64,000 nucleotides of DNA from Dactylosporangium sp040689395 (GCF_040689395.1 NZ_JBFAZX010000027.1:1-64000); one strand, 5' to 3'. Shown: positions 54,421 through 63,996, counted from the stretch's first letter. Numbers and translations: made by a program. The notes: generated by a model not told the origin, from the letters alone.

Positions 54421-55395
54421 ATGAAGCAGGTACGACTGGGCCGGACTGGCCTTCAGGTCTCCGAAATCTGTCTCGGCATGATGAGCTACGGCTCGTCCGC
54501 CTGGCGCGACTGGGTGCTCGACGAGGACGCCGCTGACCCGTTCGTGCGGCGCGCGGTCGAGGCCGGAATCACGTTCTTCGACACCGCCGACGTGTATTCG
54601 CTCGGCGAGAGTGAGCGGGTCACCGGGCGGCTGCTGGCGCGGTATTTCGCCCGCCGCGACGACTACGTGCTGGCCACGAAGGTGCACGGCCGGATGAGCG
54701 ACGCGCCCAACGACGGCGGCCTGTCCCGCAAGCACATCCTCGCCGGCATCGACGAGTCGCTGCGCCGGCTGGGCACCGACCACGTGGACCTCTACCAGAT
54801 CCACCGCTGGGACCCGCACACCCCGATCGAGGAGACGATGGAGGCCCTGCACGACGTCGTGCGGGCGGGCAAGGCCCGTTACATCGGGGCGTCGAGCATG
54901 TATGCCTGGCAGTTCTCCAAGGCGCAGCACGTGGCCCGCACGCACGGCTGGACCCCGTTCTCGTCGATGCAGAACCATTACAACCTGATCTACCGCGAGG
55001 AGGAGCGCGAGATGCTTCCGCTGTGCGAGGACCAGGGCGTCGGCGTCATCCCGTGGAGCCCCCTGGCCCGCGGCCTGCTGGCCGGCAATCGCGGCCGCGG
55101 CGGCGAGCGACGCACCACCCGCGCCAACAACGACCCGTTCAGCGACATGTACACCGACGACGACTTCGCGGTCGTGGACGTCAACGCCGAGGTGGCCGCC
55201 GAGCGCGGTGTCTCCCCGGCTCAGGTCGCGCTGGCCTGGCTGCTCTCCCGCCCTGCGGTGACCGCCCCGATCATCGGCGCGACGAAGCTGCCCCACCTGC
55301 AGGACGCGATCGCCGCCACCGAGCTGGCCCTGGACGAGAAGGAGATCGAGCGCCTGGAGGCCCCGTACGTGCCCCACTCCATCCTGGGCCACTGA
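54421..55395 (+). CDS. Aldo/keto reductase
   Basis: The product is 324 aa, a complete (alpha/beta)8 NADPH-dependent oxidoreductase. The catalytic tetrad is visible: Asp in FFDTADVYS, Tyr in the same block, Lys in VLATKVH and His in LYQIHRWD. The cofactor segment PWSPLARGLLAGN and GATKLPHLQDA near the C-terminus are typical of the AKR11/YajO-like branch. Substrate unknown. The ATG has no ribosome site; the transcript may be leaderless. The gene ends at a strong hairpin. Confidence 0.92.
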   Translation: MKQVRLGRTGLQVSEICLGMMSYGSSAWRDWVLDEDAADPFVRRAVEAGITFFDTADVYSLGESERVTGRLLARYFARRDDYVLATKVHGRMSDAPNDGGLSRKHILAGIDESLRRLGTDHVDLYQIHRWDPHTPIEETMEALHDVVRAGKARYIGASSMYAWQFSKAQHVARTHGWTPFSSMQNHYNLIYREEEREMLPLCEDQGVGVIPWSPLARGLLAGNRGRGGERRTTRANNDPFSDMYTDDDFAVVDVNAEVAAERGVSPAQVALAWLLSRPAVTAPIIGATKLPHLQDAIAATELALDEKEIERLEAPYVPHSILGH

Positions 55396-55410
55396 CCCGC
55401 GGCATGCGAA

Positions 55411-55436
55411 AGGGCCCGGCCGAGCGGCCGGGCCCT
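55411..55436. terminator. Terminator between the aldo/keto reductase and the 153-aa gene
   Basis: AGGGCCCGGCCG (55411-55422) and CGGCCGGGCCCT (55425-55436) are perfectly complementary. The hairpin lies 16 bp after the reductase stop and 20 bp from the convergent stop, so it may serve both. Confidence 0.75.
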
Positions 55437-55455
55437 GCGTGGTTCGTGCGGGGTG

Positions 55456-55917
55456 TCAGTTGGAGGCGACGCCGAGGTGGCCCTCGCCACCCTGGAAGTG
55501 GGTGCCCTCGGCGAAGGCGGTGTCGAAGCGCTGCTGCAGGGCTTCGATCTCACCGAAGTTCGCCTGGTGGGCGTGCTCGCTACCCTCGGCGCCGGCGACG
55601 TGGTCGTCGACCTCGGCGCTGTGGCTGTAGTTGGTGAAGTCGTCCGCCTGGTAGTGCACCGAGGCCGGCTGGTCGAACTCGACGTGGTGGCCCGTCGAGA
55701 AGTTGGTCGACTCCGCCGCGTGGTGGTCCTGCTCGTACTGACCGAACTGGCTGTTGTGGTCGGCCTCCGAGCCCTGGGCCTGGTGCAGCTGGTCGAGGCC
55801 GGCGTGCTCCTGACCCGCCGCGTAGTGGCCGTAGTCGACGTTGCTGTCGTGGCCGCCGTCGTAGCTGTCGTGGCCGCCGTCGTAGCCGCTGTCGCCGGCG
55901 TCGAAGTCGTCGCTCAT
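55456..55917 (-). CDS. Acidic His-rich low-complexity protein
   Basis: The product is 153 aa. It contains 17 His, many Asp, Gly, Gln and Ser, no Lys and no Cys. The first 35 residues repeat GYDGGHDS/YDGGHDS. The rest is hydrophilic and likely disordered, with a helix-prone end (FGEIEALQQRFDTAF). No signal peptide or membrane segment is visible. Metal binding by the His-rich stretches is only a guess. The ATG follows AAGGGG at good spacing, and codon use matches the neighbours, so it is a real gene. I do not recognise the family. Confidence 0.75.
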   Translation of the reverse strand: MSDDFDAGDSGYDGGHDSYDGGHDSNVDYGHYAAGQEHAGLDQLHQAQGSEADHNSQFGQYEQDHHAAESTNFSTGHHVEFDQPASVHYQADDFTNYSHSAEVDDHVAGAEGSEHAHQANFGEIEALQQRFDTAFAEGTHFQGGEGHLGVASN

Positions 55918-56096
55918 GTTGTCCCCTTGGTCGTCGGTGCGTTGCGAAAAACGGTAAGGCCACCGTCGCGCCGAAGAATCCCGGAATCATGCCAGTGGCG
56001 GGTAGCCGACAGAAGCGCACCGATCTCGCGGCGGCGAGCGCGTCACCTGGGTAGGCACGACGAGCGGTCCGGGGCCGGCCGGATACGCTGTCGGCC

Positions 56097-56462
56097 GTGA
56101 TCGGGCCGCTGGCAGTCGCCATCCACGTGCTGTCGCTCGCGCTCGCCGCCTGGGCGTTCGCCGAGTTCTTCCGGCACCGGGAGCCGACCCGGCCGCTCTT
56201 CGCCGGCCTCGGCGTGGTCGAGGTGCTCGTGCTCGTTCAGGTCGTCGTCCTCGTGGTCCATCTCGCCGGTGGCCAGGGCCCGTCGGCCGGCGGCGACCAG
56301 GTCACGCTCGTCGGGTACCTGCTCACCGCGGCCCTGCTCCCCCCGGCCGGCGCGGTGCTCGCCCGCATGGAGCCCACGCGGTGGGGCTCCCTGCTCATCG
56401 GCGCGGCCGCGCTCATCGTGCCGGTGCTCATCCTGCGACTCGGACAGATCTGGAATGGCTGA
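56097..56462 (+). CDS. Four-TM membrane protein
   Basis: The product is 121 aa with hydrophobic segments at about 5-25, 38-60, 70-90 and 98-115. It begins MIGPLAVAIHVLSLALAAWA. I do not recognise it beyond a generic actinomycete integral membrane protein. The GTG start is at 56097. It overlaps the next gene by 8 bp, so both are probably translated from one transcript. Confidence 0.65.
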   Translation: MIGPLAVAIHVLSLALAAWAFAEFFRHREPTRPLFAGLGVVEVLVLVQVVVLVVHLAGGQGPSAGGDQVTLVGYLLTAALLPPAGAVLARMEPTRWGSLLIGAAALIVPVLILRLGQIWNG

Positions 56463-56925
56463 ATCGACCCCGCAAGCCCCGAAGGGCGCACAAGGCTCGC
56501 AAGCACGGCCCCTCAACAAGGGCCCCGGGCGCGTCCTGGTGGCCGTCTACGGGGTCTTCGCCCTCTCCGCCGGCGCCCGCGCGAGCGTGCAGATCGCCAC
56601 GAAGTTCCACGAGGCGCCGCTGGCCTACACCCTGTCCGCCCTGGCCGCGCTCGTGTACCTCGTGGCGACCGTCGCGCTGGCCCGCTCCGGCGCGCGCTCC
56701 CGGCGCATCGCACTGGCGGCGGTCGGGTTCGAGCTCGTCGGCGTGCTCGCCGTGGGCATGGCCAGCCTGCTGGACAAGCACGCGTTCCCGGAGGCCACCG
56801 TCTGGTCGGACTTCGGCCAGGGGTACGGATACGTGCCGCTGGTCCTGCCATTCGTCGGACTGTTCTGGCTTTGGCACACCTCCCGACGCGAACCCGTCGC
56901 CGAGGCGACTGCGCCGAGGGATTGA
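56455..56925 (+). CDS. Four-TM membrane protein, partner of the preceding gene
   Basis: The product is 156 aa. A Pro/Gln-rich N-terminus (MAESTPQAPKGAQGSQARP) precedes about four helices (about 26-42, 58-76, 85-105 and 128-142). Similar small proteins occur next to genes of the previous type in actinomycetes. The ATG at 56455 overlaps the previous stop. Function unknown; the pair could form a membrane complex, but this is inferred only from overlap. Confidence 0.7.
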   Translation: MAESTPQAPKGAQGSQARPLNKGPGRVLVAVYGVFALSAGARASVQIATKFHEAPLAYTLSALAALVYLVATVALARSGARSRRIALAAVGFELVGVLAVGMASLLDKHAFPEATVWSDFGQGYGYVPLVLPFVGLFWLWHTSRREPVAEATAPRD

Positions 56926-56945
56926 TCTGCCCCACTATGCACGGC

Positions 56946-57722
56946 ATGACCACTTCCCGCGGCCCCGCCAACATGATGTTCCTCGTGGCCGCCGTCGAGT
57001 TCCTGGTCGGCGCCGGCTTGCTCATCGCGGGGCTGGCGGTGGGCGCAGCGCTGATGCTCGGCAGCCTCCTGCTGTTCTGGCTCGGCATGAAGTTCAACTA
57101 CCGGGCCGCGCGGGCCCGCGCCCTGCGCGAGCGGGGCGTGCCGGGCACCGCGCAGGTGCTCGGCGCCCGGCAGACGGGTATGACCCTCAACGACCAGCCG
57201 CAGGTGGCGCTGGACCTGCGGGTCACCGCGCCCGGCCACGGCACGTACGACGCGAGTATCAAGGACTTCGTGCCGTTCATCGCCCTGGGCATGCTGGGCA
57301 GCGGCCGGCCTCTGACGGTGCGGGTCGACCCGCACGACCGGCAGCGGATCCTCATCGACTGGGAGTTCACACCGCCGGCCGGCGCCGCCGAGGTCCAGCG
57401 GGCGGTCGCCGGGCCGGACCCGGTGGACCCCGCCGAGGCGGCGCTGGTCATGGCGCACATCCTGGCCACGGGCGTGCCTGGCACGGTCCGGGTGCTGTCC
57501 GCCGAGTTCGCCGGCAGCCTCGACGAGCAGGGCCGTCCGGTGTACTCCGCGCAGTTGCACATCCAGGTGGAGGGGCGCAATCCGGTCGCCGGGCCGGCCG
57601 TGTTCGCGGTGCCGCTGGAGCGCGTCTCGGTCATGCGGCCCGGCGGCATGATCCCGATCAAGGCCGACCCGTACGACCCGCGGAAGTTCGCCGCCGACTG
57701 GGACCGGCTGACGACCTCGTGA
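56946..57722 (+). CDS. Membrane protein with two tandem beta domains (DUF3592-like)
   Basis: The product is 258 aa. Two N-terminal helices (about 9-50) are followed by two related domains, each starting GVPGT and ending in a D-P-x-D-x-x-x-x-x-x-D-W pattern (about 62-140 and 175-255). The repeat indicates internal duplication. The function is unknown. Start choice is uncertain (ATG at 56946 or 56937), since neither has a clear ribosome site. It ends 9 bp from the convergent dnaE2. Confidence 0.7.
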   Translation: MTTSRGPANMMFLVAAVEFLVGAGLLIAGLAVGAALMLGSLLLFWLGMKFNYRAARARALRERGVPGTAQVLGARQTGMTLNDQPQVALDLRVTAPGHGTYDASIKDFVPFIALGMLGSGRPLTVRVDPHDRQRILIDWEFTPPAGAAEVQRAVAGPDPVDPAEAALVMAHILATGVPGTVRVLSAEFAGSLDEQGRPVYSAQLHIQVEGRNPVAGPAVFAVPLERVSVMRPGGMIPIKADPYDPRKFAADWDRLTTS

Positions 57723-57731
57723 CGCGGGCGC

Positions 57732-60700
57732 CTAACGGAAGTCCCGGGAGGGGGAGCGGATCGGCAGGGTCAGCGCCGCCAGGTGGTCGGCCCGCAGGTT
57801 GAGCACCCCATCCGCCTTCTCCAGCACCCCGCGCACGATCATGGCGTTCGCCGTCCGGGCGACCCGGCGGTACCGCTGCCAGAGCCCCGGCGTGCAGGTC
57901 ACGTTGAGCATGCCGGTCTCGTCCTCCAGGTTGATGAACGTCACCCCGCCGGCCGTCGCCGGGCGCTGCCGGTGGGTCACGATCCCGCCGACCGACACCC
58001 GCCGGCCGTGCCCGACGCCGTGCAGGGCCTCGATCGACAGGGCGCCGATCGTGTCCAGGTAGGGCCGGGCGAACTGCGCCGGGTGCGCGTCCGGCGCCAG
58101 GCCGGTCGCCCACACGTCGGCGACCATGCGCTCGACGGCGTCCATCCCGGGCAGCATCGGCGAGCGGGTGCCGCCGGTCGTGCCGGGCAGCCGCCCCGCC
58201 GTCTCCTGCGCCGCCGCGCCGGCCGCCCACAGCGCCTCGCGGCGGGTCAGCCCGAGGCAGGCGAACGCGCCGGCGGTCGCGAGCGCCTCCAGGTGCGTCG
58301 CGCTCAGCCCGGCGCGGCGGGCGAGATCGCTCATTGAGGTATACGGCCCGCCCTCGCGCCGGACCTCCTCGATGCGCTTGGCGACGGCCTCGCCGAGTGA
58401 GCGCACCGACCGCAGCCCGAGCCGGACCACCGGCCCGCCGCGCCCCCAGTCGCCCGGCTTTTCGGATACCTCCGAGTCATCGCCGTCTTCCGGTGGCTCC
58501 AGCTTCGCTGCGGCGGCGCTCGCGTTGACGTCCGGGCGGCGGACCGTCACCCCGTGCCGGCGGGCGTCGTCGACCAGGGTCTGCGGCGAGTAGAAGCCCA
58601 TCGGCTGGGCGTTGAGCAGCGCGGCGCAGAACGCGGCCGGGTGGTAGCGCTTGAGCCAGGCGCTGGCGTACACCAGATAGGCGAAGCTCATCGCGTGGCT
58701 CTCCGGGAAGCCGTAGTTGGCGAACGCGGCCAGCTTGTCGAACAGCTCGTCGGCCAGCGCCCCGGTGATGCCGTTGCGCGCCATGCCGGCGAAGAGCCGT
58801 TCACGGATCGCGGCCATCCGCTCCATCGAGCGCTTCGAGCCCATGGCCCGGCGCAGCTCGTCGGACTCGGCCGGGGTGAACCCGGCGACGTCGATGGCCA
58901 TCTGCATGAGCTGCTCCTGGAACAGCGGCACGCCCAGGGTCTTCGCAAGCGACGGCTTCAGCAGCGGATGCGGGTAGGTGACCTCCTCCAGCCCGTTCCT
59001 GCGCCGGATGTACGGATGGACCGAACCGCCCTGAATCGGGCCCGGCCGGATCAGCGCCACCTCCACCACGAGGTCGTAGAACTCGCGCGGCTTGAGCCGC
59101 GGCAGCGTGGCCATCTGGGCCCGGCTCTCCACCTGGAACACGCCGACCGAGTCGGCGCGGCACAGCATGTCGTACACCTCGGGGTCATCCAGCGGCATGT
59201 GCGCGATGTCCAGCTCGGAGTCGATCATCTCGAACGCGTATCGCAGCGCCGAGAGCATGCCGAGCCCGAGCAGGTCGAACTTCACCAGCCCGACCGACGC
59301 GCAGTCGTCCTTGTCCCACTGCAGGACGGTGCGGTCGCGCATCCGGGCGTGCTCGACCGGACACACCTCGATCACCGGCCGGTCGCAGATGACCATGCCG
59401 CCGGAGTGGATGCCCAGGTGCCGCGGGAACGTGAGCAGCTCGTTGGCGAAGTCGATCACCGGCGCCGGGATCTCGCCGAGCTCCGCGCTCGCCATGGGCC
59501 CCCAGCGCTCGACCTGCTTGCTCCAGGCGTCCTGCTGCCCCGGCGAGTGCCCGAACGCCTTGGCCATGTCGCGGATCGCGGACTTCGGACGGTACGAGAT
59601 GACGTTGGCCACCTGGGCGGTGAACGTGCGCCCGTACTTGCCGTAGACGTGCTGGATGACCTCCTCGCGCCGGTCCGACTCGATGTCGATGTCGATGTCC
59701 GGCGGGCCGTCGCGCTCCGGGGACAGGAACCGCTCGAACAGCAGCCCCCACCGCACCGCGTCGACGTTGGTGATCTTCAACGCGTAGCACACCGCGGAGT
59801 TGGCCGCCGAGCCGCGCCCCTGGCAGTAGATGCCGTTGCGCTCGCAGAACGTGACGATGTCGTGCACCACCAGGAAGTACCCCGGAAAATTCAGCTTCTC
59901 GATCAGCGCCAGCTCGTGTTCGAGCTGCTCATAGGCCTTCTGATCGCCGCGGTACCGCTCGGCGGCGCCCCGCATCGTCAGGTGCCGCAGCCACGACATC
60001 TCCGACACGCCCGCGACGGGCACCGGGTACGCCGGCAGGTTCGGCGCCACCAGCTTGAGGTCGAAGGACAGCTCCTCGCCGAGGGCGGCGGCCCGGGGTA
60101 CCGCATCCGGGAAGGCCGCGAACCGGGCGGCCATCTCCGCGCCGCTGCGCAGGTGCGCGGTCCCGGCCGCGGGCAACCAGCCGTCGATCTCGTCGAGGCT
60201 GCGCCGGGCCCGCACGGCGGCGAGCGCGGTGGCCAGCCGGCGGCGCCCCGGCGCGGCGTAGTGCACGTTGTTCGTCGCGACGACCGGAAGCTTATTCTGA
60301 AATGCGAGGTCGGCGAGCGCGTCGTTGCGCTCGTCGTCGAGCGGGTCGCCGTGCGAGGTCAGCTCGACGGCCACCGAGTCCGGCCCGAACAGGGCGACCA
60401 GCCGGTCCAGCTCGGCGCGCGCCGCGTCCGGGCCGGCCGAGAGCAGCGCGGCCGGCACGTGCCCCTTGCGGCACCCGGTCAGCAGCATGACGTGGTCGCG
60501 CAGCGCCGCCGCGGCCTCCTCCAGGTCGTACACCGGGCGGCCCTTCTCCCCACCGCGCAGGTGCGCCTCGCTGATCGTGCGGGACAGCCGGGCGTATCCC
60601 TCGGGCCCCCGGGCGAGCAGCAGCAGGTGCCGCCCGAGCGGGTCCGGCTCGCCATTGGCGGGCCCCGGCAGCCCGAGCGACAGCTCCGCGCCGAACACGG

Positions 60701-61091
60701 TGCGCATCCGCAGGGCCCGTGCCGCCTCGGCGAAGCGCACCACGCCGTAGAAGCCGTCGTGGTCGGTGATCGCGATCGCGGACAGCCCCGTCCGGGCCGC
60801 CGCCTCGGCCAGTTCCTCGGGGTGGCTCGCCCCGTCGAGGAAGCTGAAGTTGCTGTGGCAGTGCAGTTCCGCGTACGGGACCGGGTCGACGGGCCGGGCG
60901 AGCGGCGGCGCCTCGTACTCGGCGCGCTTGCGCGTCCAGGCCGGCGAGTCACCGCCGTCGCCGTGGTCGGCGCAGAGCACGTCGGGGTGATACCCGGGAC
61001 CGGGCGGCTCCCAGCTCTTGGCGTCCCGCTTGCGGCCGGTGAGCCGCCGCTCCAGCTCCGACCACGGTATGTCGGGGTTGTTGAATCCCAT
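57732..61091 (-). CDS. dnaE2: Error-prone DNA polymerase DnaE2 (ImuC)
   Basis: This inducible C-family polymerase causes mutagenic repair. The product is 1119 aa. An N-terminal extension (MGFNNPDIPWSELERRLTG) characteristic of DnaE2 precedes a PHP domain (ELHCHSNFSFLDGASHPEEL). The polymerase core has QGRGSAANS and catalytic PPDIDIDIESDRREEV, and an OB-fold lies near the C-terminus. The ATG at 61091 overlaps the imuB stop by one base (TGATG). It is the last gene of the mutasome operon. It lacks the clamp motif and tau-binding features expected only in DnaE1. Confidence 0.95.
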   Translation of the reverse strand: MGFNNPDIPWSELERRLTGRKRDAKSWEPPGPGYHPDVLCADHGDGGDSPAWTRKRAEYEAPPLARPVDPVPYAELHCHSNFSFLDGASHPEELAEAAARTGLSAIAITDHDGFYGVVRFAEAARALRMRTVFGAELSLGLPGPANGEPDPLGRHLLLLARGPEGYARLSRTISEAHLRGGEKGRPVYDLEEAAAALRDHVMLLTGCRKGHVPAALLSAGPDAARAELDRLVALFGPDSVAVELTSHGDPLDDERNDALADLAFQNKLPVVATNNVHYAAPGRRRLATALAAVRARRSLDEIDGWLPAAGTAHLRSGAEMAARFAAFPDAVPRAAALGEELSFDLKLVAPNLPAYPVPVAGVSEMSWLRHLTMRGAAERYRGDQKAYEQLEHELALIEKLNFPGYFLVVHDIVTFCERNGIYCQGRGSAANSAVCYALKITNVDAVRWGLLFERFLSPERDGPPDIDIDIESDRREEVIQHVYGKYGRTFTAQVANVISYRPKSAIRDMAKAFGHSPGQQDAWSKQVERWGPMASAELGEIPAPVIDFANELLTFPRHLGIHSGGMVICDRPVIEVCPVEHARMRDRTVLQWDKDDCASVGLVKFDLLGLGMLSALRYAFEMIDSELDIAHMPLDDPEVYDMLCRADSVGVFQVESRAQMATLPRLKPREFYDLVVEVALIRPGPIQGGSVHPYIRRRNGLEEVTYPHPLLKPSLAKTLGVPLFQEQLMQMAIDVAGFTPAESDELRRAMGSKRSMERMAAIRERLFAGMARNGITGALADELFDKLAAFANYGFPESHAMSFAYLVYASAWLKRYHPAAFCAALLNAQPMGFYSPQTLVDDARRHGVTVRRPDVNASAAAAKLEPPEDGDDSEVSEKPGDWGRGGPVVRLGLRSVRSLGEAVAKRIEEVRREGGPYTSMSDLARRAGLSATHLEALATAGAFACLGLTRREALWAAGAAAQETAGRLPGTTGGTRSPMLPGMDAVERMVADVWATGLAPDAHPAQFARPYLDTIGALSIEALHGVGHGRRVSVGGIVTHRQRPATAGGVTFINLEDETGMLNVTCTPGLWQRYRRVARTANAMIVRGVLEKADGVLNLRADHLAALTLPIRSPSRDFR

Positions 61092-62629
61092 CAGTCGTAC
61101 AGTGCTTCCACGAACCAGGCTCCGCCCCGCAGTACCGCGAGGACGGCCCGGTCGTCGGCCAGCTGCAGCTGGAACCGCGCCACGCGCCGCGACTCGCCGT
61201 CGGCCCACCAGCGCTCGTCCACGGGCCAGGGCCCGGCCCACCCGACGATCCCGGCGGCGCGCTCCTGCGCGCCGATCCGAGCCTGCGCCGGTACCCCGCT
61301 GAGCTCCAGCCGCCCGCCGACACGCACCGGCCGCCCGTCCGCGTCGAGCACCTCGGCGGGGATCGGCTCGACGTACACGGTGGCGGGGCTCGGTCCCGGC
61401 AGCCGCCCGGGCCAGGGCGCCTCGACCCCCTGCGCGATCCGCTCGTCGCCCCAGGCCACGAGCCGGATGCGACTACGGTCGGCCCGCCCGCCGTCGAGCA
61501 CCGCGGTCAGCACGGCGTCGGGCCCGAGCAGCCCCTGGACGCGGGTCAGCGCGCGGTGCGCCCGGTCGCGCTCCTCGCCGGCCTCGCCCCACAGCCCCGG
61601 CTGCAGCCCGAGGTGCTCGACCACGCCCTCGGGTATCAGCCGCAGTCGCGCGATCCCTCCGTTCCGGCTCCCCGTCGCCTGGTTGCCTTTGCCCCGCAGC
61701 CAGCCGTCCAACTGCCATCGCAGCCGGTCGGCGATGGCGTTCACGCTCAGCAGGCCGTCGTGGCGCCAGGTGCGCACCAGTTCCTCGCCGGTCTCGGTGA
61801 CCGCCTCGATCGCCAGGCGGGTGCAGGCCAGGCCGTGCGACCCGAGCCGGTCGTGCAGCCGCTCGGCCAGTGCCCGGGCCGCGAACGCCGCAGCGTCGAC
61901 GCGGTCGACCGGCTCGTCGAACGTCTCGGCGACGTCGAGGTCGGCCGGCGGCCGGCGCGGGGCCAGCGGCCGCTCGTCGCGGCCCCCCGCGAGCCGGTGC
62001 GCGAGCGCCGCGTCGAACCCGAACCGGTCGAGCACGTCGGCCCCCGGCAGCGCCGCGAACTCCCCGAGCGTGTGGATTCCGAGCCGCCGCAGCAGGTCGG
62101 CCAGCCCCGGCCGCCCGAGCGCCGTGATGCTCAGCCCCGACAGGAACCGCGCGGTCTCCCCGTCCGGCACGATGACCCCGGCCCGCGCCGCCAGCCCCGC
62201 CGCGAACGTCCCCTCGGCGATGCCGGCCTGCGCCTCGACGTCGCACTGCTGGGCGATCTGCTCGACGATGCGCTCGGCCGCCGCCGCTTCGCCACCGTGA
62301 TACCGGGCCGGGCCGCGCGCCGCCAGCGCACACGCCCCCGGCCGCAGCATCTGCACCCCGGCCGCGATCGCCTCGACGGCCGCGAGCACCGGCTCGAACG
62401 CCCGCATGTCCCGCCCCGGGTCGTGCTCGAGCACGATGAGGTGCGGGCACCGCCCCTGCGCCTCCCGCTTGCGCAGCCCCCGCCGCACCCCCTCCGCCCG
62501 CGCCGCCGGCGACGCGACCAGCACCCGGTTGGCGTGCATGACGGCCACCGCCTCGTGCGCCGGATACCCGTCGACGATCTCGGCCGCGATCACCGGCCAA
62601 TCCGGGCACCACACCACGATCGTGCGCAC
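61091..62629 (-). CDS. imuB: ImuB, Y-family-like mutasome adaptor
   Basis: ImuB recruits DnaE2 and ImuA' to the clamp. The product is 512 aa. The Y-family fold is present but catalytic acids are missing: the first motif reads VVWCPDWPVIAAE and the second ARYHGGE, as expected for an inactive ImuB. A beta-clamp-binding motif QPGLWG lies near residue 342, resembling the known QLPLWG. The GTG at 62629 has GAGG 4 nt upstream and starts 7 bp after the imuA' stop; an in-frame ATG at 62677 overlaps that gene and is rejected. The C-terminal region fits protein-protein interaction. Confidence 0.92.
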   Translation of the reverse strand: MRTIVVWCPDWPVIAAEIVDGYPAHEAVAVMHANRVLVASPAARAEGVRRGLRKREAQGRCPHLIVLEHDPGRDMRAFEPVLAAVEAIAAGVQMLRPGACALAARGPARYHGGEAAAAERIVEQIAQQCDVEAQAGIAEGTFAAGLAARAGVIVPDGETARFLSGLSITALGRPGLADLLRRLGIHTLGEFAALPGADVLDRFGFDAALAHRLAGGRDERPLAPRRPPADLDVAETFDEPVDRVDAAAFAARALAERLHDRLGSHGLACTRLAIEAVTETGEELVRTWRHDGLLSVNAIADRLRWQLDGWLRGKGNQATGSRNGGIARLRLIPEGVVEHLGLQPGLWGEAGEERDRAHRALTRVQGLLGPDAVLTAVLDGGRADRSRIRLVAWGDERIAQGVEAPWPGRLPGPSPATVYVEPIPAEVLDADGRPVRVGGRLELSGVPAQARIGAQERAAGIVGWAGPWPVDERWWADGESRRVARFQLQLADDRAVLAVLRGGAWFVEALYD

Positions 62630-62636
62630 CGCCGCC

Positions 62637-63749
62637 TCACCCCACCCTTCGCAGCCGGACGGGTTCCTCATGGACATCCGGCAGTGCCCCGATCGCGGGC
62701 CCCGAATCGGCGGCGGCCGGCAGAGCGCGAGTGACCGGCGGCAGGACGCCCTCCAGGGCCGGCAGCCACAACGTCACCTCGCGCGGTGCGGCGGCCGACC
62801 CCCGGCCCCGGGCCTGGATGGTCATCTCCCGGCAGCGCAGCCGTCCCCGCCCGGCGCCGAGGCCACCCCAGGCCCCACGCACCGGCGCCACGGTCAGGTC
62901 GGCCCCCGTCCAGGCCCCGGTCCAGGCCCCCGCCGGCATGAGCACGCTCCCCCGCTGCCGGGCCCGGGCCGCCAGCCGCCCGGCCACCACCGGCGCGACC
63001 GGCCCGGGCGGCGCCGCCACGACGATGTCGACCCCGTCGAGCAGTGCGGCCACGATGGTGGTCCACTCGGTGCCCGGATTCGGTACCAGCGCCAGCCGCT
63101 CCAGCGCGATCCCCATCTCGGCCGCGGCGATCGGGCTGAGCGCCGGCAGCCCCACGACCGCACACCACGACCCGGCCCGCGACGCCGCCGCCAGCAGCGC
63201 GAGCAGGACCGACGAGGTGTGTACCGCGATCGTCGCCCCGCGCCGCAGCCCACCCCCCGGCAGCAGCGCCCGCAGCCCCGACAGCACCGGCAGCGTCCGG
63301 ATACTCCCCGTCTCCGCGGCGCCGTGCCCGCTGGCCGTGCGCACCACACCGCCCAGCCCCGCGGCCCGCACCACCTGCAGCCCCGCACCGCCACCCGCCG
63401 AGGAGCGCGCCGACCCGACCGCCGGACCGCGCAGCGAGCCAAGCGCCGGACCGAGCACGGGGCCGAGCGCCGGGCCGAGCGGAGACGGACGCGGCGGTTC
63501 GCTTCCGGTGCGGCCGGGTAGGTCGCCACCGAAGGGGCGGGCACCCTCGACGCCGAGCCCATCGAGCTGGTCGCGGTGGTGCGCCTGGTGACCATCCACC
63601 GGCTCGGCCCCTGTCAGCCGCTCAAGCCACCGGGGCGCGGCCCGCCCTCCGACGACGGCAACCGACGCCCAGTCGTCGTCCTCGCAACGCACATCGTCGT
63701 ACGCCTCGTCATAGAACTCGGCGGCCGCCGAAGCCGACATGCCAGCCAC
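62637..63749 (-). CDS. imuA: ImuA' (RecA-like mutasome accessory protein)
   Basis: ImuA' binds ImuB and assists DnaE2-dependent mutagenesis. The product is 370 aa. The RecA-like domain (about 130-300) has LPGGGLRRGATIAV and GVDIVVAAPP segments. A Pro/Gly/Ala low-complexity region near 85-110 contains repeated LGPALGP units. The GTG at 63749 is chosen because GGGGGAG lies 8 nt upstream; an ATG at 63740 is further from it. An AT-rich stretch (63779-63790) lies upstream and may be the promoter. No LexA palindrome is visible. The remaining sequence to 64000 shows no other gene. Confidence 0.85.
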   Translation of the reverse strand: MAGMSASAAAEFYDEAYDDVRCEDDDWASVAVVGGRAAPRWLERLTGAEPVDGHQAHHRDQLDGLGVEGARPFGGDLPGRTGSEPPRPSPLGPALGPVLGPALGSLRGPAVGSARSSAGGGAGLQVVRAAGLGGVVRTASGHGAAETGSIRTLPVLSGLRALLPGGGLRRGATIAVHTSSVLLALLAAASRAGSWCAVVGLPALSPIAAAEMGIALERLALVPNPGTEWTTIVAALLDGVDIVVAAPPGPVAPVVAGRLAARARQRGSVLMPAGAWTGAWTGADLTVAPVRGAWGGLGAGRGRLRCREMTIQARGRGSAAAPREVTLWLPALEGVLPPVTRALPAAADSGPAIGALPDVHEEPVRLRRVG

Positions 63750-63979
63750 GGCACCTACTCCCCCACTATCGTGCTCAATCCATATAAATACGGGCAAATC
63801 GCCCATAGGCAGAATGCCTGCTGTCACTCCTCGCCCGCCGGGAACCGCTGCCTTCCCGACCTCAGCGGCGGCGCCAACACCCAGAGGCCGAATCACGCAT
63901 AAGAGCGACCGCCAATTGGATGCTCGGCATCGCGAGCCGAGTTCACGCGGCGCTGGCCGCGCCTGCGATCCGCGTTCTC

Positions 63980-63996
63980 CATGATCACGGAGTGAA
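63980..63996. repeat. Copy of the dispersed palindromic element
   Basis: This 17-bp copy, ending GATCACGGAGTGAA, is the exact reverse complement of 104-120. Because the element is cut by the window end, a matching second arm could lie outside. Confidence 0.6.

Noticed and set aside
58554..62300. 1248-codon plus-strand open frame
   Set aside because: Shadow of dnaE2 and imuB on the opposite strand; Arg/Gly/His-rich and without domains.
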